Shown here: positions 43,015 through 51,404 of the stretch, in pieces
Numbering within the stretch: the stretch's first letter is position 1
Layout: the number at the start of each line of letters is the position of its first letter
NCBI RefSeq assembly: GCF_025452095.1
Contig: NZ_CP104877.1
Span: 3,162,001-3,226,000, forward strand
Reading direction: 5' to 3'
Source of the DNA: Paenarthrobacter sp. JL.01a
GTDB lineage: Bacteria > Actinomycetota > Actinomycetes > Actinomycetales > Micrococcaceae
Length of the DNA stretch: 64,000 nt
Program-made: the position numbers and the translations under genes
Notes under the pieces: model-generated
Seen by the model: the letters and a program-made list of their open reading frames with translations, nothing else
Databases searched by the model: none
Told to the model about the DNA's origin: nothing

Positions 43015-44571
43015 CTAGTGCTGGACTTGGGTGCTGCTTCCTTCGGGGGTGCTTTCTTCGGATCGGGTGCCGGCTGCGTCGGTTTGGGCGGCCGGTTTGG
43101 CGCCCCAGCCGGATACCGCCTTCGGCTTACCGAAGAACAGGGCGACGACGGCGGCCAGCAGGATCGCGCAGGCGGGCAACAGGATGGACTGGCTCATCGC
43201 CGTCGAGAATCCCGCATGCAGGAACTCCGGCAGGGTGCCGCCCATCGATACCTCGCCGACAGGTGCTCCGGCAGGTGCGGCCGGGAGCTCAGCTGCCAGA
43301 CGCGACTGGATCAAGGCTGCAATTGCGGCCGAACCGAGGACTGCACCGATCTGGCGGGTCGTGTTGAAGACTCCGGATCCAGCCCCGGCCTGGCGCGGGT
43401 CCAGGTTGCGGGTGGTCGCATTGGACACCGGCCCCCAGATGAAGGCGTTGGCAACACCCTGCAGTGCGCTGGGCAACAGGAACATCCAGATCGGAGTGTC
43501 CGGCCCCAGCAGTGAAGCCGTCCAGAACAGGGCTCCGGAGAGGCAGACCAGGCCGAACGCAGCGAACCAGCGGGGGTTGGCGCGGTCGATCAGCTTGCCC
43601 ACGAACGGTGCCAGCGCACCGGAGATGACTGCCATCGGAATCATGAGCAGCGCGGATTGGGTGGGCGTCAGGCCGCGGACCGTCTGATAGTAGAAGATGG
43701 TGGGCAAAGGGAACGCCGTCACAGTGAAACCAACGGCCATGATGGTGGTGTTGCCCAGGGAGAAGTTCCGGTCCTTGAACAGGCCAAGGGGAAGCAGCGG
43801 TTCTCCGCCACGACGCTCCAGGAACCACTGCCACAGGACAAAGGCCACCAGTACTGCCAGGCCGGTGATGATCAGGCCCCAGACCGAGATGAACCCGTTC
43901 ACGGTGCCCCACTTGTAGGTTTGGCCTTCCTGGATTCCGAAGACCAGCAGGAACATACCCACCGCCGAGAGGAGCACGCCGACGATGTCGAAGGTGTGGC
44001 TGTGCGTGGTCAGCTTGGGAACGAACCGGGTCACCAGGATGAAAGCCACGACGCCGATGGGAACGTTGACGAAGAAGATCCACTCCCAGCCGAGGCTGTC
44101 CACCAGGACGCCGCCCAGGATAGGGCCGACCAGCACCGCCATGCCTGCCGTAGCGCCCCAGAGGCCCATGGCGGCGCCCCGGCGGTCCGGTGGGAAGATC
44201 CGGGTGATGACGGCCATGGTCTGCGGAGTCATCATGGCCGCACCGAAGCCCTGCACAGCCCTGGCGGCGATCAACATGGTCACGTCTCCCGAAAGGCCGC
44301 ACCACAGGGATGCCAACGTAAAGACGACAAGGCCGATCAGGTACAGGTTCTTGGGACCGAAACGGTCACCCAGCCTGCCGGTGATGAGAAGAGGCACTGC
44401 GTAGGCCAGCAAGTAGGCGCTGGTTACCCAGATGACGGCGTTGATGTCAGTGTTCAGGCCCTCCATGATCCGCGGGTTCGCGACCGACACAATGGTGGTG
44501 TCGATAAGGATCATGAAGAAGCCAACCACGAGTGACCACAGCGCGGGCCACGGCTTAGCTATGTTTTCCAA
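43015..44571 (-). CDS. MFS drug/solute exporter, DHA2 (EmrB/QacA) family
   Basis: A membrane protein of about 518 residues with some 14 helices. The motifs are those of proton-coupled exporters: TGRLGDRFGPKNLYLIG (motif A), GATAGMAVLVGPILGGVLVD (motif C) and DTTIVSVANPRI in the first helix. I start at the TTG at 44569-44571 (ENIAKPWPALWSLVVGFFMI), which has AAAGGAA upstream; longer frames overlap the PadR gene without support. It overlaps the 3' end of the PadR gene by 17 bp and is probably cotranscribed with it and derepressed by its own substrate. The C-terminus is a polar tail (TRSEESTPEGSSTQVQH). Substrate unknown. Confidence 0.92.
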   Translation of the reverse strand: MENIAKPWPALWSLVVGFFMILIDTTIVSVANPRIMEGLNTDINAVIWVTSAYLLAYAVPLLITGRLGDRFGPKNLYLIGLVVFTLASLWCGLSGDVTMLIAARAVQGFGAAMMTPQTMAVITRIFPPDRRGAAMGLWGATAGMAVLVGPILGGVLVDSLGWEWIFFVNVPIGVVAFILVTRFVPKLTTHSHTFDIVGVLLSAVGMFLLVFGIQEGQTYKWGTVNGFISVWGLIITGLAVLVAFVLWQWFLERRGGEPLLPLGLFKDRNFSLGNTTIMAVGFTVTAFPLPTIFYYQTVRGLTPTQSALLMIPMAVISGALAPFVGKLIDRANPRWFAAFGLVCLSGALFWTASLLGPDTPIWMFLLPSALQGVANAFIWGPVSNATTRNLDPRQAGAGSGVFNTTRQIGAVLGSAAIAALIQSRLAAELPAAPAGAPVGEVSMGGTLPEFLHAGFSTAMSQSILLPACAILLAAVVALFFGKPKAVSGWGAKPAAQTDAAGTRSEESTPEGSSTQVQH

Positions 44572-45184
44572 GGGGTTCCTTTGGCTTGTTTGAAAGTTCG
44601 GTAACGGCAGGGCGGGGTTCGTCCCAAGGCAGCTGCCCGGTGCCCAACTCCTCCAGGAGTTCGCGGATCCACGCGATCTCGGTTCGAAGCATGGCTTGTT
44701 GGTAAGTGATGTCGATCCAGTACTTGCGCTCGAGCCCCTTGGCTGTGACAGCCTCCTGTGCGTGGAGCAGGAAGTCGAGATCGGCGCCCAGGGCAACCAC
44801 CCGTTCTTCCAGGAGGCCGGTCACCACGTCCGCGGGGAGGTGGTGGGCTTCGGCTATGGCATGGGGAAAGACGGGGTACTCGTTGATGGGCGTGGCCAGC
44901 ATGGCTTGCAGCCGCGCATCCAAGGCTGCGTGTCCAGCCGGGGTGATTTGGTAGGTGGTCCGCTCGGGACGCTTACCTTCCCGGCCGGTCCCGGTTGCTT
45001 CCACCAGCCCGCTCTCCTCGAGCCGGCCCACTGCATGGTACAGCGTGCCGGGCCGGACTTTGACCAGCCGGTCCTCATGGCGGGCCATCAGCACTTGGTA
45101 CATCTCATAGGGATGCATCGGCTGTTCGGCGAGGAGTGCCAACGAAGCTACGCCCAGCGGCGTCAATTCAGCACTTCTGGCCAC
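44555..45184 (-). CDS. PadR-family transcriptional regulator
   Basis: A 209-residue regulator with the PadR winged helix at residues 1-85 (LTPLGVASLALLAEQPMHPY, EMYQVLMARHEDRLVKVRPG, TLYHAVGRLEESGLVEATGT) and the longer C-terminal dimerisation domain of the class with a second conserved block (FPHAIAEAHHL, LERKYWIDITYQQAMLRTEI). The start is the GTG at 45182-45184, which has AAGGGGA upstream. A perfect 16-bp palindrome and extra TTCCAC half-sites lie just upstream, so the gene and the exporter behind it are likely autoregulated. Confidence 0.92.
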   Translation of the reverse strand: MARSAELTPLGVASLALLAEQPMHPYEMYQVLMARHEDRLVKVRPGTLYHAVGRLEESGLVEATGTGREGKRPERTTYQITPAGHAALDARLQAMLATPINEYPVFPHAIAEAHHLPADVVTGLLEERVVALGADLDFLLHAQEAVTAKGLERKYWIDITYQQAMLRTEIAWIRELLEELGTGQLPWDEPRPAVTELSNKPKEPLGKHS

Positions 45185-45194
45185 AGCTGTCCCC

Positions 45195-45237
45195 TTCCAC
45201 GTAGTGTTATTCCACAACAACTATTCCACGTGGAATA
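45195..45237 (-). promoter_or_regulatory. PadR operator array
   Basis: The perfect palindrome TATTCCACGTGGAATA (45222-45237) is accompanied by TTCCAC half-sites at 45195 and 45210, spaced 15 and 14 bp. The array covers the region from the start codon to 53 bp upstream, where the promoter must lie. Confidence 0.7.
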
Positions 45238-45246
45238 TCAGGGCGC

Positions 45247-45282
45247 AAGTAACCCCGGCTGTATCAACAGCCGGGGTTACTT
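45247..45282 (-). terminator. Terminator after the ankyrin gene
   Basis: A perfect 16-bp stem (AAGTAACCCCGGCTGT and its complement) with an ATCA loop, 26 bp beyond the stop of the ankyrin gene. It also insulates the PadR promoter. Confidence 0.85.
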
Positions 45283-45307
45283 GACGGGACGGCTCAAACC
45301 GGACAAA

Positions 45308-45727
45308 TCAGTCGAGAAGTGCCAGGATTTCGGTGCGGGCAAACATCGTGGCGGCGTCGCGGGCGCTCGGCGTACCGGCGTCGGGATCCGCTCCAGCGTC
45401 CAGCAACGCCCTGGCGACACCCACATAACCCTTGAACACGGCACCGGCAAGCGGTGTCTGGCCCCGGTCGTTGGGGGCGTTGACGTCGGCACCGTGGTGG
45501 ATGATCAGCTGCACAGCGTCCTCGTGCCCATGGTAGGCCGCGAGCATCAGCAGCGAATCCCCCGCGGCGTTGGTCAAGGTGGCGGGGGCACCCGCGTTCA
45601 AATAGCCCCGCAGCAGCTCGGCGTCGCCTTCGCGGGCGGCATCGAACAGCGCGTGGGCCAGGGCCAAAGTTTCCTCGTCCGGGCCGGTCCCGGGGTTGGT
45701 GGCATCGGCACCATCAGTGTGGCTCAT
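45308..45727 (-). CDS. Ankyrin-repeat protein
   Basis: A 139-residue cytosolic protein with about three ankyrin repeats: LFDAAREGDAELLRGYLNAG, LMLAAYHGHEDAVQLIIHHG, and LAGAVFKGYVGVARALLDAG. The intervening loops keep the DVNAPNDRGQTPLAG form. Ankyrin repeats bind protein partners; none can be named. The ATG start overlaps the stop of the YgfZ-like gene (ATGA), so the pair is translationally coupled. Confidence 0.9.
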   Translation of the reverse strand: MSHTDGADATNPGTGPDEETLALAHALFDAAREGDAELLRGYLNAGAPATLTNAAGDSLLMLAAYHGHEDAVQLIIHHGADVNAPNDRGQTPLAGAVFKGYVGVARALLDAGADPDAGTPSARDAATMFARTEILALLD

Positions 45728-46809
45728 CGGTGGGGTCCCTTCAGGAATCCGGTCTGGCGCCCGACCACCTGGCCGGCGTCGGGGGCGACGATCACTTCCT
45801 GGGCTGCGACATAAGGCTCCTCGCCGTCCATCACCGTCAACGTCTCCTCTGCCGAAACGGAGCGTTTGATCACGGCCAAGGCCACAGGTCCCATTTCGAA
45901 GTGCTGCGCCACCGATGTCAGAGTACCCACCTTGCGTTCCCCGGCAAAGACAACACTGCCCACCGCAGGCAAGGTGTGCTGTGAACCATCGAGCTGCAGA
46001 AACACCAGGCGGCGCGGCGGGTGCCCAAGGTTATGCACGCGCGCAATGGTCTCCTGGCCCTTGTAGCAGCCCTTGTTGAGGTGGACGGAGGTCCGGATCA
46101 GGTCCAGTTCGTGCGGGATGGTCTTGTCGTCGGTTTCGGCTCCGAGCCTCGGACGCCATGCCGCAATCCGGAGGGCGTCGGCTGCCATCGCGCCTGCAAG
46201 TGGCAGGCCTTCGACGGCGGACTCAAGTTCCGCTGCCGGTACAAGGTATTCGAACCAAGGACGCTCAAGACCCGGGTGCGACTCTTCGGGGACCAGGCTG
46301 TAGGAGTATCCGCCTGGAGAGACCCGCGGCCACGGGTCTTCCCATACGAGGCGGCCGGCAAATTGGTCCACCGGCTTGGTGGAGCCAACCACGGCCCATT
46401 CCCCGGAGACATCCGCGATCTCCACGCGGAGCATGAACTTCATCTTGTTCAGCCATTCGGCCAAGGGTTCCGCTTCAGCGGCTTCGACGATCAGCCAGGT
46501 CGTGCCGCCGTCGTCAATAACGCGGGCGTCGAATTCGATGCGGCCCTGGACGCTGAGCAGCAGCAGCTCGCTGGCGACGTTCGGCTGCAGGTTGGTCAGC
46601 TGCTGCGAGGACAGGGTGTTGAGCCAGCTGAGACGGTCGGGACCGGACACCGTGACCACGCCACGGTGCGAAAGATCCACGACGGCGGTGCCTGCCGCCA
46701 GGGCGCGCTGCTCGCGCAACGGTTCACCGTAGTGGGCAGCGACGCCGGCATCCAGGCCGGTGTCTTCGACCGCGCCGGGGCGCGACAACAGAGGGCTCTT
46801 GTAAGTCAT
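45724..46809 (-). CDS. Folate-binding YgfZ/GcvT-like protein
   Basis: A 361-residue protein of the YgfZ/IBA57 family, which uses tetrahydrofolate to help maintain iron-sulfur enzymes. The signature is LNKGCYKGQETIARVHNLG, with the conserved Lys-Gly-Cys-Tyr-x-Gly-Gln-Glu; the N-terminal GcvT-like domain includes VDLSHRGVVTVSGPDRLSWL. The start is the ATG at 46807-46809; the upstream frame has no support. It is coupled to the ankyrin gene and lies 53 bp after the flavodoxin-like gene. In mycobacteria, as I recall, a homologue also lies near a nitrobindin-like gene and glnR-mshD. Confidence 0.9.
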   Translation of the reverse strand: MTYKSPLLSRPGAVEDTGLDAGVAAHYGEPLREQRALAAGTAVVDLSHRGVVTVSGPDRLSWLNTLSSQQLTNLQPNVASELLLLSVQGRIEFDARVIDDGGTTWLIVEAAEAEPLAEWLNKMKFMLRVEIADVSGEWAVVGSTKPVDQFAGRLVWEDPWPRVSPGGYSYSLVPEESHPGLERPWFEYLVPAAELESAVEGLPLAGAMAADALRIAAWRPRLGAETDDKTIPHELDLIRTSVHLNKGCYKGQETIARVHNLGHPPRRLVFLQLDGSQHTLPAVGSVVFAGERKVGTLTSVAQHFEMGPVALAVIKRSVSAEETLTVMDGEEPYVAAQEVIVAPDAGQVVGRQTGFLKGPHR

Positions 46810-46862
46810 ATCCAGTAGAAGTCCTAGCGGCTTTGAGGTATTCCGGACCGGGGTAATCCGGT

Positions 46863-47579
46863 TCAGCGGTATTCCGGGTTGTCGAAATCGAACCGGGTGC
46901 CGGCTTTCCATTCCTCGGGCAGGTTGCCGTAGGCGGGAATGCCGCCCGCATCCCGCAGGAGCTTGGCCATGTGCAGCAGGTTCCAGGTCATGAAGGTGGT
47001 GTTCCTGTTAGTAAAATCACTCTCCGGTCCGCCCGATCCTTCATCCAAATAGCTGGGTCCGGGGCCTACGGGACCGATCCAACCGGCGTCTGCCTGCGGC
47101 GGGATGGTGAACCCGATGTGCTGGAGGCTGTATAAGACATTCATGGAACAGTGCTTGATGCCGTCCTCATTGCCCGTAATCAGGCAGCCGCCAACCTTCG
47201 GATAGAACGCCCACTGGCCCTTGCTGTTCAGCTGGCCGGAATGGGCGTAAAGGCGCTCGATGAGTTTCTTGGTTTGCGAGGAGTTGTCACCCAGCCAGAT
47301 GGGGCCGGCAACCACCACGATGTCTGCCTCCTGGACAGCAGGATAAAGCTCGGGCCATTCGTCCGTCTTCCATCCATGCTCACGCATGTCCGGGTAGACA
47401 CCACTTGCGATGTCGTGATCCACGGTCCGGATGAGGCGGGTGGTGACTCCCTGCTTCTCCATGATGTCCCGGCTGATCCGGATCAGGCCGTCGGTGTTGC
47501 TCAGCTGCGGGGATGGCTTCAGCGTGCCGTTGAAAAAGAGAGCCTTGAGGCCCTCATAGCCCTGGGGTTTGTCGGTCAC
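46863..47579 (-). CDS. Flavodoxin-like NAD(P)H-dependent FMN reductase family protein
   Basis: A 238-residue protein with a flavodoxin fold: LKALFFNGTLKPSPQLSNT at the phosphate-binding loop, EADIVVVAGPIWLGDNSSQT at the isoalloxazine loop, and KVGGCLITGNEDG. It probably binds FMN and reduces quinones, flavins or similar acceptors; the substrate is not visible. I start at the GTG at 47577-47579 because AAGGAG lies 6 nt upstream; an ATG nine codons earlier has no ribosome-binding site. It lies between the nitrobindin-like gene and the YgfZ-like gene, all on the minus strand. Confidence 0.85.
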   Translation of the reverse strand: MTDKPQGYEGLKALFFNGTLKPSPQLSNTDGLIRISRDIMEKQGVTTRLIRTVDHDIASGVYPDMREHGWKTDEWPELYPAVQEADIVVVAGPIWLGDNSSQTKKLIERLYAHSGQLNSKGQWAFYPKVGGCLITGNEDGIKHCSMNVLYSLQHIGFTIPPQADAGWIGPVGPGPSYLDEGSGGPESDFTNRNTTFMTWNLLHMAKLLRDAGGIPAYGNLPEEWKAGTRFDFDNPEYR

Positions 47580-47655
47580 TTTCTGCTCCTTCTGCCGTTG
47601 CTTCATGGAACGTACGGTGAACCCCAGGTCAGGGGCCCGGGCTTTCAGACCTGGG

Positions 47656-48255
47656 TCAGGAGACCTTGTGCAGGAACGCCGATGCGTGGGCTTCGAGGGT
47701 CTTGCCGTTGGCTGCGACATCCCAGCGCCACAGGAGATTACCGTCCACCAAACCGAAGATCCGGGTGGCTGCAGTGTATTCCTTGGAGTGGCTCCCCCGC
47801 ATCACCATGTCAGTGCTCAGTTGGATCTGTGGACCCTTGATCTGGCCGTAGTAGAGCTCGGTGATGCCACCGGGGTGGGCGATCGATACTGAGATGTCGA
47901 AGCCGCCGTCTTTGTTGCGGCGTTGTTCTACTTCGTCTGCCGTCTTGAGTACAGGGACGATATCGGCCGGAATCAGCCCGGGGCCGCCGTCGCCTTCTTC
48001 AAGCTTGCGCTCCAGCGCCCAGAACCCGGTCTCAACCGTCAACGGGCGCAACTTTGCGCCGGCGTCGTCGCTGATCCAGGTTTCGGCCCGGTACTGCAGG
48101 TACGGCAGGCCGTTGTGGGTAAAGGAAACGTGCTGGACGAAGTGTTCGGAATCCTCGTCGCCGCTGCCGAGCCGGCCACGGCCCTCCCACTCACCAATGA
48201 GCCAGGAAAGGGGGACGAGTTCGGGCGTCAGATCTGTGGGGATCTCAATAGGCAC
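47656..48255 (-). CDS. Nitrobindin-like heme-binding beta-barrel protein (FABP family)
   Basis: A 199-residue beta-barrel of the former DUF1794 family. The diagnostic N-terminal motif GxWxGxG is present (LIGEWEGRGRLG). The C-terminal region TLEAHASAFLHKVS contains histidines, one of which may be the heme ligand found in related mycobacterial and plant proteins. Relatives bind ferric heme and convert peroxynitrite to nitrate. The start is GTG with GAGG upstream. It lies 76 bp before the flavodoxin-like gene. The function is by family; the histidine assignment is tentative. Confidence 0.85.
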   Translation of the reverse strand: MPIEIPTDLTPELVPLSWLIGEWEGRGRLGSGDEDSEHFVQHVSFTHNGLPYLQYRAETWISDDAGAKLRPLTVETGFWALERKLEEGDGGPGLIPADIVPVLKTADEVEQRRNKDGGFDISVSIAHPGGITELYYGQIKGPQIQLSTDMVMRGSHSKEYTAATRIFGLVDGNLLWRWDVAANGKTLEAHASAFLHKVS

Positions 48256-48290
48256 AACAGTTACCTCGGTTGGGCTGCAGGGTCAGAACG

Positions 48291-48404
48291 TTACTTCTGG
48301 CCCTTGAAAAGGCGGTATACGACGAATCCTGCAAACCACGCCATGGCGACGCTGGCAAGGCCAAGGAGAACGAGGAAGAAGATTTCAAATGCGAGTACAG
48401 ACAT
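48291..48404 (-). CDS. 37-residue single-helix membrane protein
   Basis: A short frame, ATG 48402-48404, encoding MSVLAFEIFFLVLLGLASVA then MAWFAGFVVYRLFKGQK. Nearly the whole chain is one long hydrophobic helix with a basic C-terminus. TAGGAT (48411-48416) lies 6 nt before the start, so it may be leaderless; the same bases can also act as a weak ribosome-binding site. It is sandwiched between the nitrobindin-like gene and a larger membrane protein. Function unknown. Confidence 0.65.
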   Translation of the reverse strand: MSVLAFEIFFLVLLGLASVAMAWFAGFVVYRLFKGQK

Positions 48405-48410
48405 GATGCC

Positions 48411-48416
48411 ATCCTA
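48411..48416 (-). promoter_or_regulatory. Leaderless-type -10 box of the 37-residue gene
   Basis: TAGGAT on the minus strand, followed by 6 nt and the ATG at 48404. It lies just outside the stop codon of the upstream membrane-protein gene. Confidence 0.4.
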
Positions 48417-48420
48417 ACCG

Positions 48421-49155
48421 TTAGTAGATGAGTAGTTTGTCTATGAAGTACACCAAGGCACCCACGGCCCAGACCGGGGCCACTCCCATGCCCACTGCTG
48501 CCGGAATGTTGAGCCTGCCCCGCCGAAGTGTGGTCATGCGCCGGAAACACACCAGCACCGAACCCACGACCACGCCTACCAAGGCAGCGGGCAGGACGGC
48601 GATGTCCGAGAAAACCAGGCCCGCAAGAGGACCCATGAGGCCCGCCATGACAACCCCAAGGGGCGCCACAATACGGTCAGGCCAGCGGATGATGCCTACC
48701 AGGAGCGCAACTGCCGCGCTCAGGCCTGCCACCAGGACCATTTCCTTGACGCCGTTGAACCTTGCACTGGCTATCCAGCCTGCACCGAGGCAATTCAACA
48801 GCACCCCGGCACTGCAGCCGAGGGTCGACTCCAGTCGCTGGGCCTGGCCCGTGCCGCGGACGAGCTGCACGACGAACACGGCCATCACGCCAAGGGCAAC
48901 AAAAGCAGGCGTCCCCTCAAGGAAACCCGGCGCCGGAAGGTATGCGGCCGCCACGGCAGAGCACGCGCCGGAAAGTCCGATGACAGCCGCAAGCGTCTTC
49001 TTGGCCGGGACACCCAGGAAGTGGGGCCAGCCAATGCCCACCGCTGCCGAGGCCGCGATGCCCACCCCCACCATGACTTCCCGGGAAACGAAGGTTCCGG
49101 CCACGATGGCCGCGAGCGCCACGAGTCCAAATACCCCGATACTCCAAGACTTCAC
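48421..49155 (-). CDS. Polytopic membrane protein, unknown function
   Basis: A 244-residue protein with about eight helices ([20 protein letters not shown], the glycine-rich [20 protein letters not shown], and so on) and a C-terminal helix ending [11 protein letters not shown]. No catalytic or transporter motif was recognised. The start is taken as the GTG at 49153-49155; the ribosome-binding site is weak, so another start is possible. It is divergent from glnR. Confidence 0.78.
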   Translation of the reverse strand: MKSWSIGVFGLVALAAIVAGTFVSREVMVGVGIAASAAVGIGWPHFLGVPAKKTLAAVIGLSGACSAVAAAYLPAPGFLEGTPAFVALGVMAVFVVQLVRGTGQAQRLESTLGCSAGVLLNCLGAGWIASARFNGVKEMVLVAGLSAAVALLVGIIRWPDRIVAPLGVVMAGLMGPLAGLVFSDIAVLPAALVGVVVGSVLVCFRRMTTLRRGRLNIPAAVGMGVAPVWAVGALVYFIDKLLIY

Positions 49156-49282
49156 TGTGTGCCCGACCTCAATCCGATGCGCCCTCTACGGCCTCTCGAC
49201 AATCCTGCCCTATCCCGGCCCAATATGTCGTAATTCCCCTCCCAGCCCGTCACGAATCCCTGTGTCGCAGGGCACTGATGGG

Positions 49283-49288
49283 TATACT
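49283..49288 (+). promoter_or_regulatory. Candidate glnR -10 box
   Basis: TATACT matches five of six consensus bases. The -35 region is poor, which could mean activator dependence. The predicted start lies about 124 nt upstream of glnR. Confidence 0.4.
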
Positions 49289-49418
49289 CAGACTTCAACA
49301 GCGCACTGTCCTGGCCCCCATCCCGTCACAACGAGCAAGGGCCGCAAGGCGCTGGGACCGGCCGGTGGAACTCCGGCTTCGACGCCCGATGATGCGCGTA
49401 CAGCCCATTGGAGGAACT

Positions 49419-50117
49419 ATGTCGCACATCCTGCTCCTGACGAACAGCACCGGCTCATCGGTGGACATTCTGCCTGCCTTGGAGTTGTTGAACCACCGTG
49501 TGCACATCCTCCCGGCAGAACCGACCGCCTTGCTCGAAACCGACCCCACGGACATCGTTTTCCTGGATGCCCGCAAGGACCTGGTGGGAGCCCGCTCGTT
49601 GACGCAACTGCTCAAGGCCACGGGTCTGAGCGCTCCCTTGATGCTGATCCTCACAGAAGGCGGCATGGCGGCCGTTTCTTCAGCCTGGGCCGTGGACGAC
49701 ATCGTGCTCGACTCCGCCGGACCGGCCGAGGTGGAAGCCCGTATCAGGCTCGCCATGGCGCGTGCTGTACCCGGCGAAGAGGAGACCCAAACGGAGATCC
49801 GGGCCGCCGGCGTCGTAATCGACGAAGCCAGCTACACCGCCCGCGTCAGTGGCCAGCCGCTCAACCTGACATTCAAGGAGTTCGAGCTCCTCAAGTACCT
49901 GGCGCAGCACCCTGGCCGCGTCTTTACCCGCCAACAGTTGCTGACCGAAGTCTGGGGCTACGACTACTACGGCGGCACGCGGACGGTGGATGTCCATATC
50001 CGTCGACTTCGCGCCAAGCTGGGCGTGGACCACGAAAACCTCATCAGCACAGTCCGCAACGTCGGATACAGGCTTACGCTGGTGCGGTTGCCCGACGACG
50101 AACTCTCCGAAGCCTGA
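49419..50117 (+). CDS. glnR: GlnR-type nitrogen response regulator
   Basis: OmpR-family orphan regulator that in actinobacteria controls ammonium and nitrate assimilation genes. The 232-residue product has an atypical receiver domain ([51 protein letters not shown]) and a C-terminal winged helix ([40 protein letters not shown]). The receiver block [17 protein letters not shown] is characteristic of GlnR. The ATG at 49419 follows GGAGGAACT. mshD follows, as in mycobacteria. No histidine kinase adjoins it, fitting a phosphorylation-independent regulator. Confidence 0.92.
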   Translation: MSHILLLTNSTGSSVDILPALELLNHRVHILPAEPTALLETDPTDIVFLDARKDLVGARSLTQLLKATGLSAPLMLILTEGGMAAVSSAWAVDDIVLDSAGPAEVEARIRLAMARAVPGEEETQTEIRAAGVVIDEASYTARVSGQPLNLTFKEFELLKYLAQHPGRVFTRQQLLTEVWGYDYYGGTRTVDVHIRRLRAKLGVDHENLISTVRNVGYRLTLVRLPDDELSEA

Positions 50118-50134
50118 GACACTGACTCAAAAGT

Positions 50135-50166
50135 AAAGGCCGGGATCCCTACGGATCCCGGCCTTT
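50135..50166 (+). terminator. Terminator after glnR
   Basis: A perfect 14-bp stem (AAAGGCCGGGATCC and its complement), CTAC loop, followed by TTCTTT; 18 bp beyond the glnR stop. mshD therefore needs its own promoter. Confidence 0.88.
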
Positions 50167-50317
50167 TCTTTGCTGCATTGGTGGAGGACATACGGGTCGA
50201 ACGTATCGAGGCCACCCCACTGGTGGATCCCCCCTGTACCCGGCCAAAGCCGAATGAGATAACGACACTACAGCCGTTGCGCCGGGACTTCAAATCACGG
50301 GGATTGCCAGGGGCGTA

Positions 50318-50323
50318 TAGCCT
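50318..50323 (+). promoter_or_regulatory. Leaderless-type -10 box of mshD
   Basis: TAGCCT followed by 6 nt and the ATG at 50330. No Shine-Dalgarno sequence precedes the start, consistent with a leaderless transcript. Confidence 0.5.
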
Positions 50324-50329
50324 TGCATC

Positions 50330-51301
50330 ATGAGTCAAGCGCATCCGGAGAACTGGCCCGTACTGATCATCAAAGGCGCTGTGGACGGCGAACTCCTCCA
50401 CGACTTCAAGAGCCTCACCGCCGCGGCCGAGGAGTCGGACGGCAACCCACCCCTGTCCGAGCAGACCATGGTCATGCTGCGGGGAGCCGACGCGGGAGAC
50501 CACTCGGTGCTGTCCTTCGCGCTGTATGCCCCGGACGAGGACTCGGATCCGGCGACGGCCGAAGACCTGGCGGGAATCGCCGTCGTCGTTGAAGCTCAGG
50601 ACGGAAACGGCGTACTGGAACTGGCCGTCCACCCCAATTACCGGAACCAGGGGGTGGCCGGGCGGCTGTTGGACGCCCTGCAGAAGGAACGGAGCCTTGA
50701 AGGCCTCAGCGCCTGGTCGCACGGCGGCCACGAGGCCGCTGCGCAGTTGGCCACCCGTTTCGGTTACGGGCCGGTACGCGAACTGTGGAAGATGCGGCTG
50801 ATGTCGTCGACATCCGCACTGCCCGACGCCGCCCTCCCGGACGGCGTTTCGCTGCGCGCCTTCGTGCCGGGCCAGGACGAGCAGGCGTGGCTGGCCGCCA
50901 ACCGCGCCGCTTTTTCCCACCACCCCGAACAGGGTTCCATGACACTCGAGGACCTGGAGGCCCGGAAAGCAGAAGACTGGTTCGATCCCGAAGGCTTTTT
51001 CCTGGCCGTCGACGACGCAGACGAACTCCTGGGATTCCACTGGACCAAGGTCCACCCCCGGCAAGGGCCGCACCCGGCAATCGGCGAGGTGTATGTGGTG
51101 GGCGTTACTCCGGCCGTACAGGGTTCGGGGCTCGGCAAAGCCTTGACTGTTGCCGGAATCAAACACCTCCAGGATCAGGGCCTCCACGCCGTGATGCTGT
51201 ACGTGGACGCCGACAACCAGGCTGCTGTGGCCCTATACCAGAAACTGGGATTCATCCGCTGGGACACCGATGTGATGTACGGTCCGTTAACGAAAAATTA
51301 A
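50330..51301 (+). CDS. mshD: Mycothiol synthase
   Basis: Acetylates Cys-GlcN-inositol with acetyl-CoA in the last step of mycothiol synthesis. The 323-residue product has two GNAT domains: a degenerate N-terminal one (LELAVHPNYRNQGVAGRLLD) and the active C-terminal one (VYVVGVTPAVQGSGLGKALT, LYVDADNQAAVALYQKLGF), which is the MshD layout. The ATG at 50330 has a TAGCCT box 6 nt upstream, so it is probably leaderless. It follows glnR across a terminator; the pair is conserved in mycobacteria. Confidence 0.94.
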   Translation: MSQAHPENWPVLIIKGAVDGELLHDFKSLTAAAEESDGNPPLSEQTMVMLRGADAGDHSVLSFALYAPDEDSDPATAEDLAGIAVVVEAQDGNGVLELAVHPNYRNQGVAGRLLDALQKERSLEGLSAWSHGGHEAAAQLATRFGYGPVRELWKMRLMSSTSALPDAALPDGVSLRAFVPGQDEQAWLAANRAAFSHHPEQGSMTLEDLEARKAEDWFDPEGFFLAVDDADELLGFHWTKVHPRQGPHPAIGEVYVVGVTPAVQGSGLGKALTVAGIKHLQDQGLHAVMLYVDADNQAAVALYQKLGFIRWDTDVMYGPLTKN

Positions 51302-51363
51302 CCTGGCGCGATCACGGCAGGGAAAGGCGGCGGCTCATTGGATTCGGACACCGCGATTGCTTG

Positions 51364-51369
51364 TAATGT
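51364..51369 (+). promoter_or_regulatory. Candidate ppk -10 box
   Basis: TAATGT fits TAnnnT. The -35 region (GATTCG or ATTCGG) is weak. The start would lie about 30 nt before ppk, leaving room for its AGGAGAG site. Confidence 0.35.
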
Positions 51370-51404
51370 GGGAGGAAACCCAGTCCTGAGCTTAGGAGAG
51401 CCCC

